Of a stretch of 64,000 nt of DNA, positions 1 through 9,332 are shown in pieces. Source of the stretch: Acidimicrobiales bacterium. Lineage in GTDB: Bacteria; Actinomycetota; Acidimicrobiia; Acidimicrobiales; MedAcidi-G1. The DNA lies in contig JAAZZG010000004.1 of NCBI GenBank assembly GCA_014237715.1, forward strand, positions 62,001-126,000. Reading direction: 5' to 3'. The notes under the pieces were generated by a model. It was not told the DNA's origin. It made no database searches and saw only the letters and a list, made by a program, of their open reading frames with translations. Positions within the stretch are counted from its first letter, which is position 1. Every line of letters begins with the position of its first letter. The position numbers and the translations under genes are program-made.

Positions 1-131
1 TCTTCGAGGTCGATGACCGCCCCGCTTGGTGCCGACCGGGGAAGCTTGGTCAGCACCTCGGCCCGGTTGCCGGGAGCGAACAGCAAGCTGCGGAGGACGA
101 GGTGTGTCGACGAGCCGGATCCGGGGGCCAT
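1..131 (-). CDS. HpcH/HpaI aldolase / citrate lyase beta-subunit (CitE) family, 5' end only
   Basis: Only the first 43 codons lie in the window; the gene runs off the left edge. Translated from the ATG at 131, the protein begins with a short Gly/Ser-rich stretch and then [17 protein letters not shown] and AVIDLED. This is the opening of the CitE/HpcH fold: the RS(L/x)LF(V/A)P segment is the first strand, and the DLED acidic cluster follows it. Family members cleave or form CoA-thioester or hydroxy-acid C-C bonds (citramalyl-CoA, malyl-CoA or beta-methylmalyl-CoA) in the cytosol; the substrate cannot be told from this fragment. A TAGCGT box ends 7 nt before the ATG, suggesting leaderless transcription. 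The gene lies downstream of addA on the same strand, 54 bp away, with its own promoter box. Confidence 0.75.
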   Translation of the reverse strand, partial: MAPGSGSSTHLVLRSLLFAPGNRAEVLTKLPRSAPSGAVIDLE

Positions 132-138
132 GGGGTCG

Positions 139-144
139 ACGCTA
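139..144 (-). promoter_or_regulatory. -10 box of the CitE-like gene (leaderless type)
   Basis: Reads TAGCGT on the minus strand, 7 nt before the ATG at 131, with no Shine-Dalgarno sequence. It fits the TAnnnT-N6-8-start pattern seen at many genes in this window. Confidence 0.5.
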
Positions 145-185
145 CCGACCGGCCCGGAGCGGGACCTGATCGGAGTGGTATTGGA

Positions 186-3100
186 TCAGACGCCGGCCAA
201 CTCGCGGGCGGTGGCACGCACCTCGAGCATCGCTCCAGCCAGGTTGGTGACGTCGACCTCCGTGGTGCCGTCGGTGGCCAGGAAGCAGAGCACGACCCGC
301 CGGACCGGAAGGCCGGTCGACCGCTCAGCGGCCAGGGCGTAGGTGGCGCCCTGCAAGCGGTATCGCTGAGCTTTGGCAGCTAGGGCGTCGGCGTCAGCCA
401 CCGCGTCGGTCTTGTAGTCGACGATTACGAGGCCGGGGCCCTCAGGGCCGTCATCGAGGACGGCCAGGTCGATGTAGCCCTCGATTACCGGGGCATCGGG
501 ATCGTCGTCGACCGGGGCGGCCACGTAGAGCTCTCGCCAGTGGCGAACTTCGGCAGCCAACCGGACCACGTCGGCGGTCAGGCCGGAGCGGACCAGGGCG
601 TCCACGGTTCGGAGATCGCCGAGGACCCCTTCGGCGACGGACCGTTCCCGGACGACCGACGTGGGATCGGTGGTGTCGAAGTCGAGGAGTTCCAGGGCTC
701 CGTGCACGGCCCGTCCGATGCCGGTTCCGTGGCGTCCCACCTCACCTGGTCGGGTCCGGTCTTCGTCGTGGTCCGCTGTGGCCTGTTCAGCGGCCTGTTC
801 GGTAGCCAGGGTGGCCACATGTCCGGCGATCGCGGTGGCCGACACCGTGCTGGGTCGTCCGGCGCGGTCCAGGGCGTGGTAGTGCTCAGCGAGCCACGTC
901 TGGCGATCGGGGAGCGCGCGGCCCGAGGGCACAGCCCTGCCGGGAAGTGTGCCGGTGGTGGAGGATAGGTCGGAGCCGTGGGCGCCGTCGAGCGCCCTGG
1001 CGAGCAGGCGTCCCGGCCCGGGCCGACCGGGCTTTTCGTCATCGATGTCTGTGGCCCGGTGAACCGACACGATGAGGTGGTCTCGGGCCCGAGTGGCGGC
1101 CACGTACAGGAGTCGGATGGCCTCGGCGTCCTGAAACCGGCGGTCGACTGCGTGGGCGGCCTGAAATCCGGACGTCTCGACACCTTCCCGGATACCGATC
1201 TCGATGGACCGGTCGGGGTCGATGAGGAGTTGAACCCCCCGGTCGGACCTCGCGTTGGCAGTCGACATGCCCGAGAGGATGGTGATGGGGAACTCCAAGC
1301 CCTTGGCGCCATGGATGGTCAGGATCCGGACGGCGGCATCGTCGATCTCGGAGAGGACGGTCTCGGCGACCCGGCCCTTCTCGTCGGCCTGGGCGAGACA
1401 CCAGTCAACGAAGCCGCGCAACGAGCCCCCGCCGGCCTCTGCGAAGGCCCGGGCACGGTCAGACAAGAGTCGGACCCGGCGCCAAACGTCGCGGGGCCGG
1501 GTCTCCCCAAAGGCCACCTGCAGTACACGGCGCTCGTCGACTAGGCGTTCCAGGATCCCGGATGGTCCGAGGAGGTGGCGGCATCGGTGCATCTGGCCCA
1601 GCCAGACGAGTCCCGATGCCACGAGCTCGACCGACTGGTCGCCTTCCGGCTGGTCGGACTGGTGGTTCCAGGAGCCGCCATGTTGCACCCGCCAGCGGGC
1701 GAGGTCGTCGTCTCCGCAGCCGAAATGGGACGTGCGGAGTGCCGCCACGACGGCCAGGTCATCAGTGGGGTCGTCGATGGCCCGCAGCACCATGAGTAGG
1801 TCCCGGACCTGAGGCGTGGCGAAGAGCAGGGAGCTGGATTCGGCCCGATAGGGGATACCGGCGGCTTCCAGCGAAATCTCCAGGTCGGGCAGCGAAGTTC
1901 GCGTGGGGAGGAGGATGGCGACGTCACCGAAGCCACATGGGCGCTGGTGGCCGGCACGGTCCTCGACCGTCCATCCCTCGACCACCGCGGTGGTGATGGC
2001 GTCGGCCACGGCATCGGCTTCGAGTTCTCGTAGTCCGGCGGCATCGATGTCGTCGCCCCGGGCGTCCCTTCCGAGAACGGTCACCGCTGGTCCGACAGTC
2101 GCCGCTGGGCGACGGCCGACCAGCGGGGTGTACCCGGGTTGTACCAGTTCGGCTCGCACCGGCCCGTCCTCCGACGAGGGGCCGTCGGACGATGGACCGG
2201 GTCCGATGAGGTGGCCGAAGATGGCGTTGATCCAGTCGATGATCGGCACGGTGGTTCGGAAGTTCTCTGTCAGCGACACGTCGGAGGCGTCCAGCGAGCG
2301 CCTGGCCATCAGGTAGAGGGAGATGTCGGCCCGCCGGAAGCGGTAAATGGACTGCTTGGGGTCACCGACCAGGAACAGGGATCCCGGTACCGGGGAGAAG
2401 CCGTCGAGCTCAGCGTCGGGTGCGGCATCGGGATCGGTCAGCAACAGGGCCAACTCCAACTGCACGGGGTCGGTGTCCTGAAATTCATCGAGCAGGACGT
2501 ACCGGTAACGCTCGTGCAGCCTGGCCCGGACCGCCGGCCCCGCGGCGGGATCGGACAGCAGATCGTGGGCGATGACTAGTAGGTCGTGGAAGGTCAGAGA
2601 GCCCGATCGACGGCGTTCGTCGGCCGCCCGGAGGGTGGCGTCAACCAACTCGGCGAGGATTCGACTGAGCACGCCGCCGGCCGTCGATCGAACGATGTCG
2701 TCCCAGAGGTCGCGGGCCTCGTAGGCGAACTCCCGGATGGTGTCCTTGTCATCACCCCAGTCACCCTTCCGGCCCGCATTGCCGACATTGAGTGACTTTC
2801 GGAAGTCGCCGGTGGAGAGGATCCTCACCATGTCGATCTCGTCGACGGCACCGGTCAGGGCGTCCCGGGCGAAACGGATCCTGGCCAGGCGACGTCGGAG
2901 GTTGTCGTCCTCGTCGAGGTCGTGGTGATCGAGGGCGGTGGCCTGATCCATGAGGTTGATGATGGCCATGACGTCCACCGGCGGGGGTTCGGCTGGTGGG
3001 GTCAGGGGATCGAGGAGGTCCCAGCGGTCATCCAGTTCGCGGGCCAGGTCTCGAAGGTGGGAGAGGCGGACGCCGAGGGCGTCGGCCAGGAGGATGGTCC

Positions 3101-3575
3101 GGGCGAGCGCCTCGTCACCGAGGAGGGAGCGTTGGACATCATCCCACCGGTCGTCGAAGCCGAGCTGGCTCGAGACTTCGTCCAGCAGCTCGAATCCGGT
3201 CGGTAGACCGGCCTCGAGCGGATGCTCGGTGAGGAGGCGCCGGGCGAAGCCGTGGAGCGTAGACAGCGAGGCGAGGTCGACATCGGCGAGGGCGGCTTCG
3301 GCATGCTGGCGACGGATGGGGTCAGCGTCGTGGCGGGACACGTCCTCGAGTCCGCGGCGGAAGCGGTCGCCGAGCTCGGCGGCCGCCCGTTCGGTGAACG
3401 TGATGGCGGCGATCTTCTCGACGGCGACGCCCTCGTCGACCACGAGGGCGATCATCCGCCCGACTAGTGCTGTTGTCTTGCCCGTCCCGGCTCCCGCCTC
3501 CACGAAAAGGTTCTCATCAAGCGAGTGGTCGATCCGGTCGCGATCGGCCTGGTCGCCGGGCGTTGAGCCGGTCAT
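186..3575 (-). CDS. addA: AddA-type helicase-nuclease (UvrD/RecB superfamily 1 helicase with C-terminal PD-(D/E)XK nuclease)
   Basis: The 1129-residue protein has the full set of superfamily 1 helicase motifs. These are Walker A AGAGTGKT at residues 27-34, the Walker B region LLDEFQDTDPVQ, motif III LVGDPKQSIYRFRRAD and motif VI LLYVAATRARDH. A RecB/AddA nuclease domain closes the protein, with GYIDLAVL followed by VDYKTD about 80 residues from the end; the Asp and Lys are the metal and catalytic residues. Such enzymes unwind and resect double-strand breaks to load RecA. The ATG overlaps the stop of the upstream gene (ATGA), so the two are translationally coupled and probably form one complex. 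With a partner that lacks Walker A, the pair looks like AddAB rather than mycobacterial AdnAB, in which both subunits are active motors. Confidence 0.85.
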   Translation of the reverse strand: MTGSTPGDQADRDRIDHSLDENLFVEAGAGTGKTTALVGRMIALVVDEGVAVEKIAAITFTERAAAELGDRFRRGLEDVSRHDADPIRRQHAEAALADVDLASLSTLHGFARRLLTEHPLEAGLPTGFELLDEVSSQLGFDDRWDDVQRSLLGDEALARTILLADALGVRLSHLRDLARELDDRWDLLDPLTPPAEPPPVDVMAIINLMDQATALDHHDLDEDDNLRRRLARIRFARDALTGAVDEIDMVRILSTGDFRKSLNVGNAGRKGDWGDDKDTIREFAYEARDLWDDIVRSTAGGVLSRILAELVDATLRAADERRRSGSLTFHDLLVIAHDLLSDPAAGPAVRARLHERYRYVLLDEFQDTDPVQLELALLLTDPDAAPDAELDGFSPVPGSLFLVGDPKQSIYRFRRADISLYLMARRSLDASDVSLTENFRTTVPIIDWINAIFGHLIGPGPSSDGPSSEDGPVRAELVQPGYTPLVGRRPAATVGPAVTVLGRDARGDDIDAAGLRELEADAVADAITTAVVEGWTVEDRAGHQRPCGFGDVAILLPTRTSLPDLEISLEAAGIPYRAESSSLLFATPQVRDLLMVLRAIDDPTDDLAVVAALRTSHFGCGDDDLARWRVQHGGSWNHQSDQPEGDQSVELVASGLVWLGQMHRCRHLLGPSGILERLVDERRVLQVAFGETRPRDVWRRVRLLSDRARAFAEAGGGSLRGFVDWCLAQADEKGRVAETVLSEIDDAAVRILTIHGAKGLEFPITILSGMSTANARSDRGVQLLIDPDRSIEIGIREGVETSGFQAAHAVDRRFQDAEAIRLLYVAATRARDHLIVSVHRATDIDDEKPGRPGPGRLLARALDGAHGSDLSSTTGTLPGRAVPSGRALPDRQTWLAEHYHALDRAGRPSTVSATAIAGHVATLATEQAAEQATADHDEDRTRPGEVGRHGTGIGRAVHGALELLDFDTTDPTSVVRERSVAEGVLGDLRTVDALVRSGLTADVVRLAAEVRHWRELYVAAPVDDDPDAPVIEGYIDLAVLDDGPEGPGLVIVDYKTDAVADADALAAKAQRYRLQGATYALAAERSTGLPVRRVVLCFLATDGTTEVDVTNLAGAMLEVRATARELAGV

Positions 3576-6500
3576 CGGTCGACCTCCTCGCCTTGGTCTA
3601 CATGTTCGGTTTCGTGTGCGTCTTCAGGGGTCGCCGTCCAGGCATCGAGAAAGTTGGTGGTGATGTGATCCTCGTGGAGGGCCAGCACCGGATGGTTGGC
3701 CTTGCGGGCCCGGGCGGAGCGGACGCGTCGAGCATCGAGACCGTCGGGGGAGCAGTGAAGACACCGGTGGGCTTCCGGCCGGTCGCTCTCTGGTGGGTGG
3801 TGCGGGAAGGCGCCGCCCTCGATGCCCCGGACGATGGAGGAGAGCACCCGTTGGAAGGCGGCGACCACCTCGTCGTCGACCTCGTATCCCAGATGACGGG
3901 AATCGTCGGCCACCTCGCCGAGGAAGGCGTAGGTGGCGTGCCTCGTGGTGCGGCCTTCGGTGGCGGCGGCTAGCGCGTAGATGGGGAGCTGTAGGAACGA
4001 TCCTCCGGGGAAGTAGTCGACGGGGATGTCCTTGTACCGGTCCGGCCGTCCGGTTTTGGCATCGACCACGACGAGGTGGTTGTCGGCGGTCAGGTCCACG
4101 CGGTCGATCGAACCTCGGAAACGCAGGGTGCGGCCGTCGGCGAGGGTGACGATGAGGGCATCCGGACCTCCGAAACGTTGTTCGGCGGCTACGGGGCGAC
4201 TGTCGAACCTGGCTCGAAAGGCCGAGTCCAGGACGAGGAAGTCGTCTAGGTCGGCGGCCAGCCGGTCACGGATGGTGGGCCAGAACCGGGGGTGGGCGGC
4301 TTCACCCCGCGCCTCGGCGTGGTCACATTCCTCGGTCAGGAGCGCGGCACCATGGGCTCGTTGGGCGGCGGTCCACGGATCGCCGTGTCCGGGGAGGGAC
4401 CCGTCGGCGAGGCCGTCGGTCACCAGCCGGTCGAGGACCCGGTGAACGATCGAGCCACGGATCAGCGGGGAGAGGCCGGTCCGCTCCGATGGCTCTTCAA
4501 GCGGCCGGACACCGAGGACGTATTCGGCGAAGAAGGCGAACGGGCAGTCCACCCACTTCTCGAGGCGGGTGGCTGACAGTTCGCCGTCGAGGATAGGGAG
4601 GGTGACGCCGGACAGGTTCCCGTCGAACCGGGTGAAGTCCTTGTCGGCCCGCCGGCCGAGGAGCTCGATTCCCCGGTCGACCACGGCATCGTCACCACGG
4701 AGCCTGTCGACTGCTGGACGGCCGCCACGAACGGCGGTGGCCAGGTCGTATTCCTGAACGGTGGCGGGATCGTCACGGTCGAGGGCGTCGGTGAACGACG
4801 CCACGTGGTCGAACCAGGGTGCGATGAACAGGTCGAGGTCGTCGGATTCGGGTCGGTGGCCGGCCAATTCCTCGAACTCGGCCAGCAGGAGACGTGACAT
4901 CGGCCGGTCACCGGAGCGACGGAGGTCGCCGCGAGGCTGAACGAGGACGATGCGTTCGGCGGCACCGGTGAGGGCAGCGAGGAAGGCGTGGTGTTGGCGG
5001 GCGGCGTGCTCGTGGCGGGTGGGCAGGCCGGTGCGGGCGGCGGTGCGATGGTCGTCGGACAGCAACGGGTCGGCGGGAGGACGGGTCGGCATGGAGCCCT
5101 CTGCGAGACCGACCACGATCACCAGGTCGGCATCGAGGCCGACGGCCCGGTCAATGCCGGTGACCTGCACGCCGATCCCGGTGCGGCCAGCTCGTCCGAG
5201 GGGGCGCCCAAGTTCGGCGGCCAGAGCACCCCGAAAGCTCCGATAGGGCGGATGGGGTTCGATGTTGTCCAGCTCGGACAGGGCATCGAGGATCGCGCCC
5301 ACCTCGTCCAGGGCGAGGAGTTCGTCGGCCGACCAGGACTCATGGGCGGTGGTCCCGCCGAGGTACTGGCGAAGCAGGTCGCGGACGGATCGGCACCGGC
5401 CAGCCCAGGAGTCGTCTTCGGTGAGGCCGTGGAGGGATGCGCAGAGTCGCTCCACGAAGGCGGCCAGTTGTCGGGCTCGTGCGGCCTCGGCCGACAGGCG
5501 GTCGGTCAGCCAGGTTCGGCCCTCGTCGTCGACTTCGGCCACGGTTTCGGCATCGAGTTCGGCGGCCAGGTGGGCGAGGCGATCGGTCCACTCACCAATT
5601 CCGCTGACCACGCCGGCCTGAGCGGCCAGCCGACCCCAGGCGCGTGCCGGTACCAGGTCGTGGTCGGGGTCCCAGAGGGGCACGTCGGCCATCAGGGCGT
5701 CGAGGTCGCTTCGGCGGATCCCCCGATCGGGAAGATCGAGGAGTCCGATCAGGAAGCGTCCGGCGATCGTCTCGTCGAGTCGGTGGACGCCGTTAGCGTG
5801 GAATTCGATGCCTGCAGCGGTGAGCCGCTCCTGGACCAGTCGGGCGTCGTCGGTGGTCGACGGGTGGACGAGGACCATACGGTCCAGCGACGTACCGGCT
5901 CGTGCCGCCTCGATGATCCGTCGGATGGCGTAGCGAACGGACTCGTCCTGTTCTGGGGTGGATGCCACGAGGCACGCGACCCGCGATCCGGCAGGCCCCG
6001 CCTCGGGCGCGTCGACGTCGAGGATCTCGGTCAGGGCAGCAAGGTGGGGGTCGACCGAAACCGATCCGTCCGGGCCGTCGGCGTCACCGACGATGGCGGT
6101 GAGGTGGCCTGTGGTGGCCAACGCACCTACGAGCCGGCGTTCCGAGGCGACGAGCGTGCCGGGTAGGTGGAGGACGACCGGTGGGAGGTCGACCGATCCG
6201 TCGGCGATCCGGGCGGCGGCGACGACGGCCCGTTCGTGCTCATCGTGGAAGGTCGGTTCGAGCCGCTCGACGAGTGCCCGGTGTAGGACGACGAGGTCAG
6301 ACAACGCACCACCGATGTCTGACAGACGGTCGAGAGCTTCGGGGTGGACTTCGCGGAGGTTGCGGTGGGCGGCCATGACGGTGCGTTCCACCGAGGGGTG
6401 GTCGGCCACCGGACTGAAGACACTGGGACGTTCGGCCAGCAGCCGCCGGGTGGCGGCCAACACCACAGCGTCACTGACGGCACGCCGGGCAGCAATATGG

Positions 6501-6760
6501 GGTGAACCGGCCGAGATGCCACGGGCGAGGTCAAGCAGGGTGACGAAGTCGACGGCGGCGAGGCCCGTCGTGCCACCCGTCGTGTTGGCCATGACACTGG
6601 TGGCCGCCAGTCGTCGGCGCAGCGTCACTCCAAGGGAATGGTCGGACACGATCACGGTCACTGGGGTGAGGGGATCTCCACCCTTCGCGTCGCGGATCAC
6701 GCCGGCCAGTACCGCCGTCGCGGGCTGCCCATACCTCGTCCGCAGGATCTTTGTCGTCAT
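3572..6760 (-). CDS. addB: AddB-type subunit: inactivated helicase fold with C-terminal RecB-family nuclease
   Basis: About 1062 residues. The N-terminus (after TTKILRTRYGQ) has the UvrD-like fold's first strand but no GxGKT motif, so it should not hydrolyse ATP as a motor, as in AddB. The C-terminal nuclease is recognisable from RFRGSIDRVD and VVVDAKTGRPDRYKD near residue 900. AddB proteins carry an iron-sulfur cluster on four cysteines; here I see WVDCPF and HRCLHC but no fourth cysteine at the usual spacing. I chose the ATG at 6760 because the protein then begins at the conserved strand; an in-frame GTG at 6796 would add 12 residues that overlap a probable -10 sequence (TATCTT) on the minus strand. 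The gene is first in a two-gene operon with addA. Confidence 0.8.
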   Translation of the reverse strand: MTTKILRTRYGQPATAVLAGVIRDAKGGDPLTPVTVIVSDHSLGVTLRRRLAATSVMANTTGGTTGLAAVDFVTLLDLARGISAGSPHIAARRAVSDAVVLAATRRLLAERPSVFSPVADHPSVERTVMAAHRNLREVHPEALDRLSDIGGALSDLVVLHRALVERLEPTFHDEHERAVVAAARIADGSVDLPPVVLHLPGTLVASERRLVGALATTGHLTAIVGDADGPDGSVSVDPHLAALTEILDVDAPEAGPAGSRVACLVASTPEQDESVRYAIRRIIEAARAGTSLDRMVLVHPSTTDDARLVQERLTAAGIEFHANGVHRLDETIAGRFLIGLLDLPDRGIRRSDLDALMADVPLWDPDHDLVPARAWGRLAAQAGVVSGIGEWTDRLAHLAAELDAETVAEVDDEGRTWLTDRLSAEAARARQLAAFVERLCASLHGLTEDDSWAGRCRSVRDLLRQYLGGTTAHESWSADELLALDEVGAILDALSELDNIEPHPPYRSFRGALAAELGRPLGRAGRTGIGVQVTGIDRAVGLDADLVIVVGLAEGSMPTRPPADPLLSDDHRTAARTGLPTRHEHAARQHHAFLAALTGAAERIVLVQPRGDLRRSGDRPMSRLLLAEFEELAGHRPESDDLDLFIAPWFDHVASFTDALDRDDPATVQEYDLATAVRGGRPAVDRLRGDDAVVDRGIELLGRRADKDFTRFDGNLSGVTLPILDGELSATRLEKWVDCPFAFFAEYVLGVRPLEEPSERTGLSPLIRGSIVHRVLDRLVTDGLADGSLPGHGDPWTAAQRAHGAALLTEECDHAEARGEAAHPRFWPTIRDRLAADLDDFLVLDSAFRARFDSRPVAAEQRFGGPDALIVTLADGRTLRFRGSIDRVDLTADNHLVVVDAKTGRPDRYKDIPVDYFPGGSFLQLPIYALAAATEGRTTRHATYAFLGEVADDSRHLGYEVDDEVVAAFQRVLSSIVRGIEGGAFPHHPPESDRPEAHRCLHCSPDGLDARRVRSARARKANHPVLALHEDHITTNFLDAWTATPEDAHETEHVDQGEEVDR

Positions 6761-6880
6761 CGTGAAGGAAAGATATGGGACCGCTGTGACAGCCACCAGA
6801 CCTAGCTCAGATCTGGTCCCGATCCGTGGCTGGAGGCCCGGTTCCTGATGCCCACTTCTCGTCGAAAGGAGCCCGACCGA

Positions 6881-6886
6881 TAGGTT
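6881..6886 (+). promoter_or_regulatory. -10 box of the acyl-CoA synthetase gene (leaderless type)
   Basis: TAGGTT, 8 nt before the ATG at 6895, with no Shine-Dalgarno at the right spacing for that ATG. It supports starting the protein at 6895 rather than at the longer in-frame start at 6826. Confidence 0.5.
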
Positions 6887-6894
6887 CCGCAGCC

Positions 6895-8460
6895 ATGAGC
6901 GACGACGCTGACCTGAACCTCCATTATCCCGGTCGCTGGGCTGTCGAATCCCCCGATCGTCCGGCCGTCGTTATGGCGGAAACCGGTGAGACCGTGACGT
7001 TCGCCGAACTAGATGCCGAGGCCAACCGCATCTCCCGGGTCCTGCACGGCCTAGGCATTGGGCCCGGTGATCATGTGGCGTTCTGCCTCGAGAATCGCAT
7101 CGAGTTCCTAGCCCTGGCCTGGGGCGCCCACTATGCCGGCTGCTACTACACGGCCATTTCGTCACGCCTGACGGCCGACGAGATCGCCTACATCGTCGAC
7201 GACTGCGGAGCCCGAGCCTTCGTGACATCGCCGTACAAGGCTGACGACGTGGCCGAGATCGCCGCGGCCACCCCGAACGTCGAGGCGCGCTTCTCCATTG
7301 GCGGACCGATTGAGGACCACGCCTGCTTCGAGGACGCGGTGGCCACCCAGTCGGCTGACCCCCTGCCTGACCGCACCGAGGGCCAGGACATGCTCTACTC
7401 CTCGGGTACCACCGGTCGTCCTAAGGGCGTGAAGTCGCCGTTGTCAGGGGCGCCACTGGGCCAGGCCGATTCGATCGCGGCGATGGCCGAGGCCCTGTTC
7501 GGGGCCACGCCCGGGTCGGTGTATCTGTCGCCGGCACCGCTGTACCACGCCGCTCCGCTCCGCTTCTGCCTGGGCGCCCACCGACTGGGGTGCACGGTGG
7601 TGGTCATGGAGCGATTCGACGCCGAGGGGGCACTGGCGGCCATTCAGAACCATGGCGCCACGTGGAGCCAGTGGGTGCCGACCATGTTCGTCCGGATGCT
7701 GAAGCTGCCTGACGAGGTACGGGCCGCCTACGACTTGTCGACGCTCGGTTCGGCGATCCACGCCGCGGCGCCCTGTCCGGTCGACGTGAAGCACCGGATG
7801 ATCGAGTGGTGGGGTCCGGTGCTTCACGAGTACTACGCGGGCACCGAGGGCAACGGCCTGACGTACACCAACTCGGTGGACTGGCTGGCCCATCCGGGCA
7901 CGGTTGGTAAGGCCCTGTTGGGCGAGGTGCTGATCCTCGACGACGACGGCAACGAGGTGCCGACCGGCCAGGAGGGTGGCGTCTACTTCCGGGGCAACTC
8001 GGACTTCGAGTACCACAACGATCCGGAGAAGACCGCCGACGCCAAACTGCGGCCCGACACCAGCACGCTGGGTGACGTAGGTCGACTTGACGAGGACGGC
8101 TACCTCTTCCTGACTGATCGCAAGGCGTACATGATCATCTCCGGGGGGGTGAACATCTACCCGCAGGAGGCCGAGAACATCCTGACCATGCACCCCGCAG
8201 TGTTTGACGTGGCCGTCATCGGTGTGCCCAACGAGGACTTTGGCGAGGAAGTCAAGGCGGTCGTCCAGCCGGTTGACCCGGCCGCCGCCGGACCGGAGCT
8301 GGCCGCCGAGCTGGTGGCCTTCTGCCGGTCGCAGCTGGCCGACGTGAAGTGCCCGCGCAGCGTGGACTTCCGTGACGAACTGCCCCGTCACCCCACCGGG
8401 AAGCTCTACAAGCGCCTCCTCAAGGACGAGTACTGGGCAGGCCACCAGTCCCGCATCTGA
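6895..8460 (+). CDS. AMP-dependent acyl-CoA synthetase / ligase (FadD-like)
   Basis: A 521-residue ANL-superfamily adenylating enzyme. It activates a carboxylate as acyl-AMP and transfers it to CoA. The phosphate-binding loop YSSGTTGRPKG, the YAGTEG motif, the hinge-region GDVGRLDEDGYLFLTDR and the C-terminal PTGKLYKR with the catalytic lysine are all present, so it should be active. The acyl specificity (fatty, aryl or short branched acid) cannot be read from the sequence; the domain order resembles mycobacterial FadD proteins. The stop overlaps the next gene's ATG (TGATG), so it is co-translated with a PhyH-type dioxygenase, which suggests that both act on the same lipid-like or CoA-linked substrate. 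It is divergent from addB. Confidence 0.85.
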   Translation: MSDDADLNLHYPGRWAVESPDRPAVVMAETGETVTFAELDAEANRISRVLHGLGIGPGDHVAFCLENRIEFLALAWGAHYAGCYYTAISSRLTADEIAYIVDDCGARAFVTSPYKADDVAEIAAATPNVEARFSIGGPIEDHACFEDAVATQSADPLPDRTEGQDMLYSSGTTGRPKGVKSPLSGAPLGQADSIAAMAEALFGATPGSVYLSPAPLYHAAPLRFCLGAHRLGCTVVVMERFDAEGALAAIQNHGATWSQWVPTMFVRMLKLPDEVRAAYDLSTLGSAIHAAAPCPVDVKHRMIEWWGPVLHEYYAGTEGNGLTYTNSVDWLAHPGTVGKALLGEVLILDDDGNEVPTGQEGGVYFRGNSDFEYHNDPEKTADAKLRPDTSTLGDVGRLDEDGYLFLTDRKAYMIISGGVNIYPQEAENILTMHPAVFDVAVIGVPNEDFGEEVKAVVQPVDPAAAGPELAAELVAFCRSQLADVKCPRSVDFRDELPRHPTGKLYKRLLKDEYWAGHQSRI

Positions 8461-9320
8461 TGGGGCAGGGTCCGGTCACCGACGAGCAGGTCCAGGCGTT
8501 CGCCGATGACGGCGTGGTTTGCCTTCGGGGGGCCTTCGGACCCGACTGGATCGAACCGCTTCGACGGGGCATGGACCGGGCGTTGGCCGGGCCGTCTGAG
8601 CGACGCCGCATCTGGGACGCCGACGACCGGGGCGGTACGACCACCTACGACAACCAGTGCTGGCTGCACGTGCCGGAGTACCGGGACTTTGCCGAGCATT
8701 CACCAATGGCGGAGATCGCCGGTCGGCTGCTGGGTGCCTCCGCGGTCAACTTTTTCTTCGACGCGGTGTTCGTGCGAACCGCCGGGGTCCGGTTCCGGAC
8801 GCCGTTCCACCAGGACGAGCCGTACTGGTCGGTCGAGGGGTTCGACACCTGTTCGGCGTGGATGCCGCTGGTACCGGTGGCCCGGGAGAGCGCGTTGGAG
8901 TTCGTCCGGGGCTCGCATCGCTGGGACCAGCGGTACCGACAGGAGAACTTCGGGGTCCTGACCGGCGACGACCGCGACCAGGTCCGGTACGGGGTCGCCG
9001 ATGACGGCCGGGTCCCTTTCCCCGACATCGAGGGGGACCGCGACGCCTACGAGATCCTGGGCTGGGACATGGAACCGGGCGACGTGACGGTGTTCAACGC
9101 CCGGATCATCCACGGTGGCTCAGGAAACCTGGCGCCCGACCGTGAGCTGAAGGTGTTCAACACCCAGTGGCTGGGCGACGACGTACGGGTGGCCTTCCGC
9201 CCGGAGGGCATGGACCCCGACCACCGCGAGGTAATGGAGGCCGCCGGGCTGGGCCACGGCGACCGCATCACCTCCGACCTTTACCCGGAACTGTGGCGCC
9301 GGGAGCCAGCGCCGGCCTGA
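8460..9320 (+). CDS. Phytanoyl-CoA dioxygenase (PhyH) family Fe(II)/2-oxoglutarate oxygenase
   Basis: The 286-residue protein has the double-stranded beta-helix iron ligands of the PhyH family: HQD in PFHQDEPYW (first His and Asp), the distal His in ARIIHGGSGN, and a following Arg in DRELKVFNTQW expected to bind 2-oxoglutarate. Family members hydroxylate acyl-CoAs, betaines or secondary metabolites next to a carboxyl group. The ATG overlaps the stop of the acyl-CoA synthetase, which favours a CoA-thioester or related lipid substrate, but this is inference. It converges on ino1 with 12 bp between them and no clear terminator hairpin. Confidence 0.85.
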   Translation: MGQGPVTDEQVQAFADDGVVCLRGAFGPDWIEPLRRGMDRALAGPSERRRIWDADDRGGTTTYDNQCWLHVPEYRDFAEHSPMAEIAGRLLGASAVNFFFDAVFVRTAGVRFRTPFHQDEPYWSVEGFDTCSAWMPLVPVARESALEFVRGSHRWDQRYRQENFGVLTGDDRDQVRYGVADDGRVPFPDIEGDRDAYEILGWDMEPGDVTVFNARIIHGGSGNLAPDRELKVFNTQWLGDDVRVAFRPEGMDPDHREVMEAAGLGHGDRITSDLYPELWRREPAPA

Positions 9321-9332
9321 TCGCCAGCCGTA

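Noticed and set aside
186-6760. AdnAB (mycobacterial dual-motor) complex
   Set aside because: The second subunit has no Walker A motif, so only one motor is present, as in AddAB.
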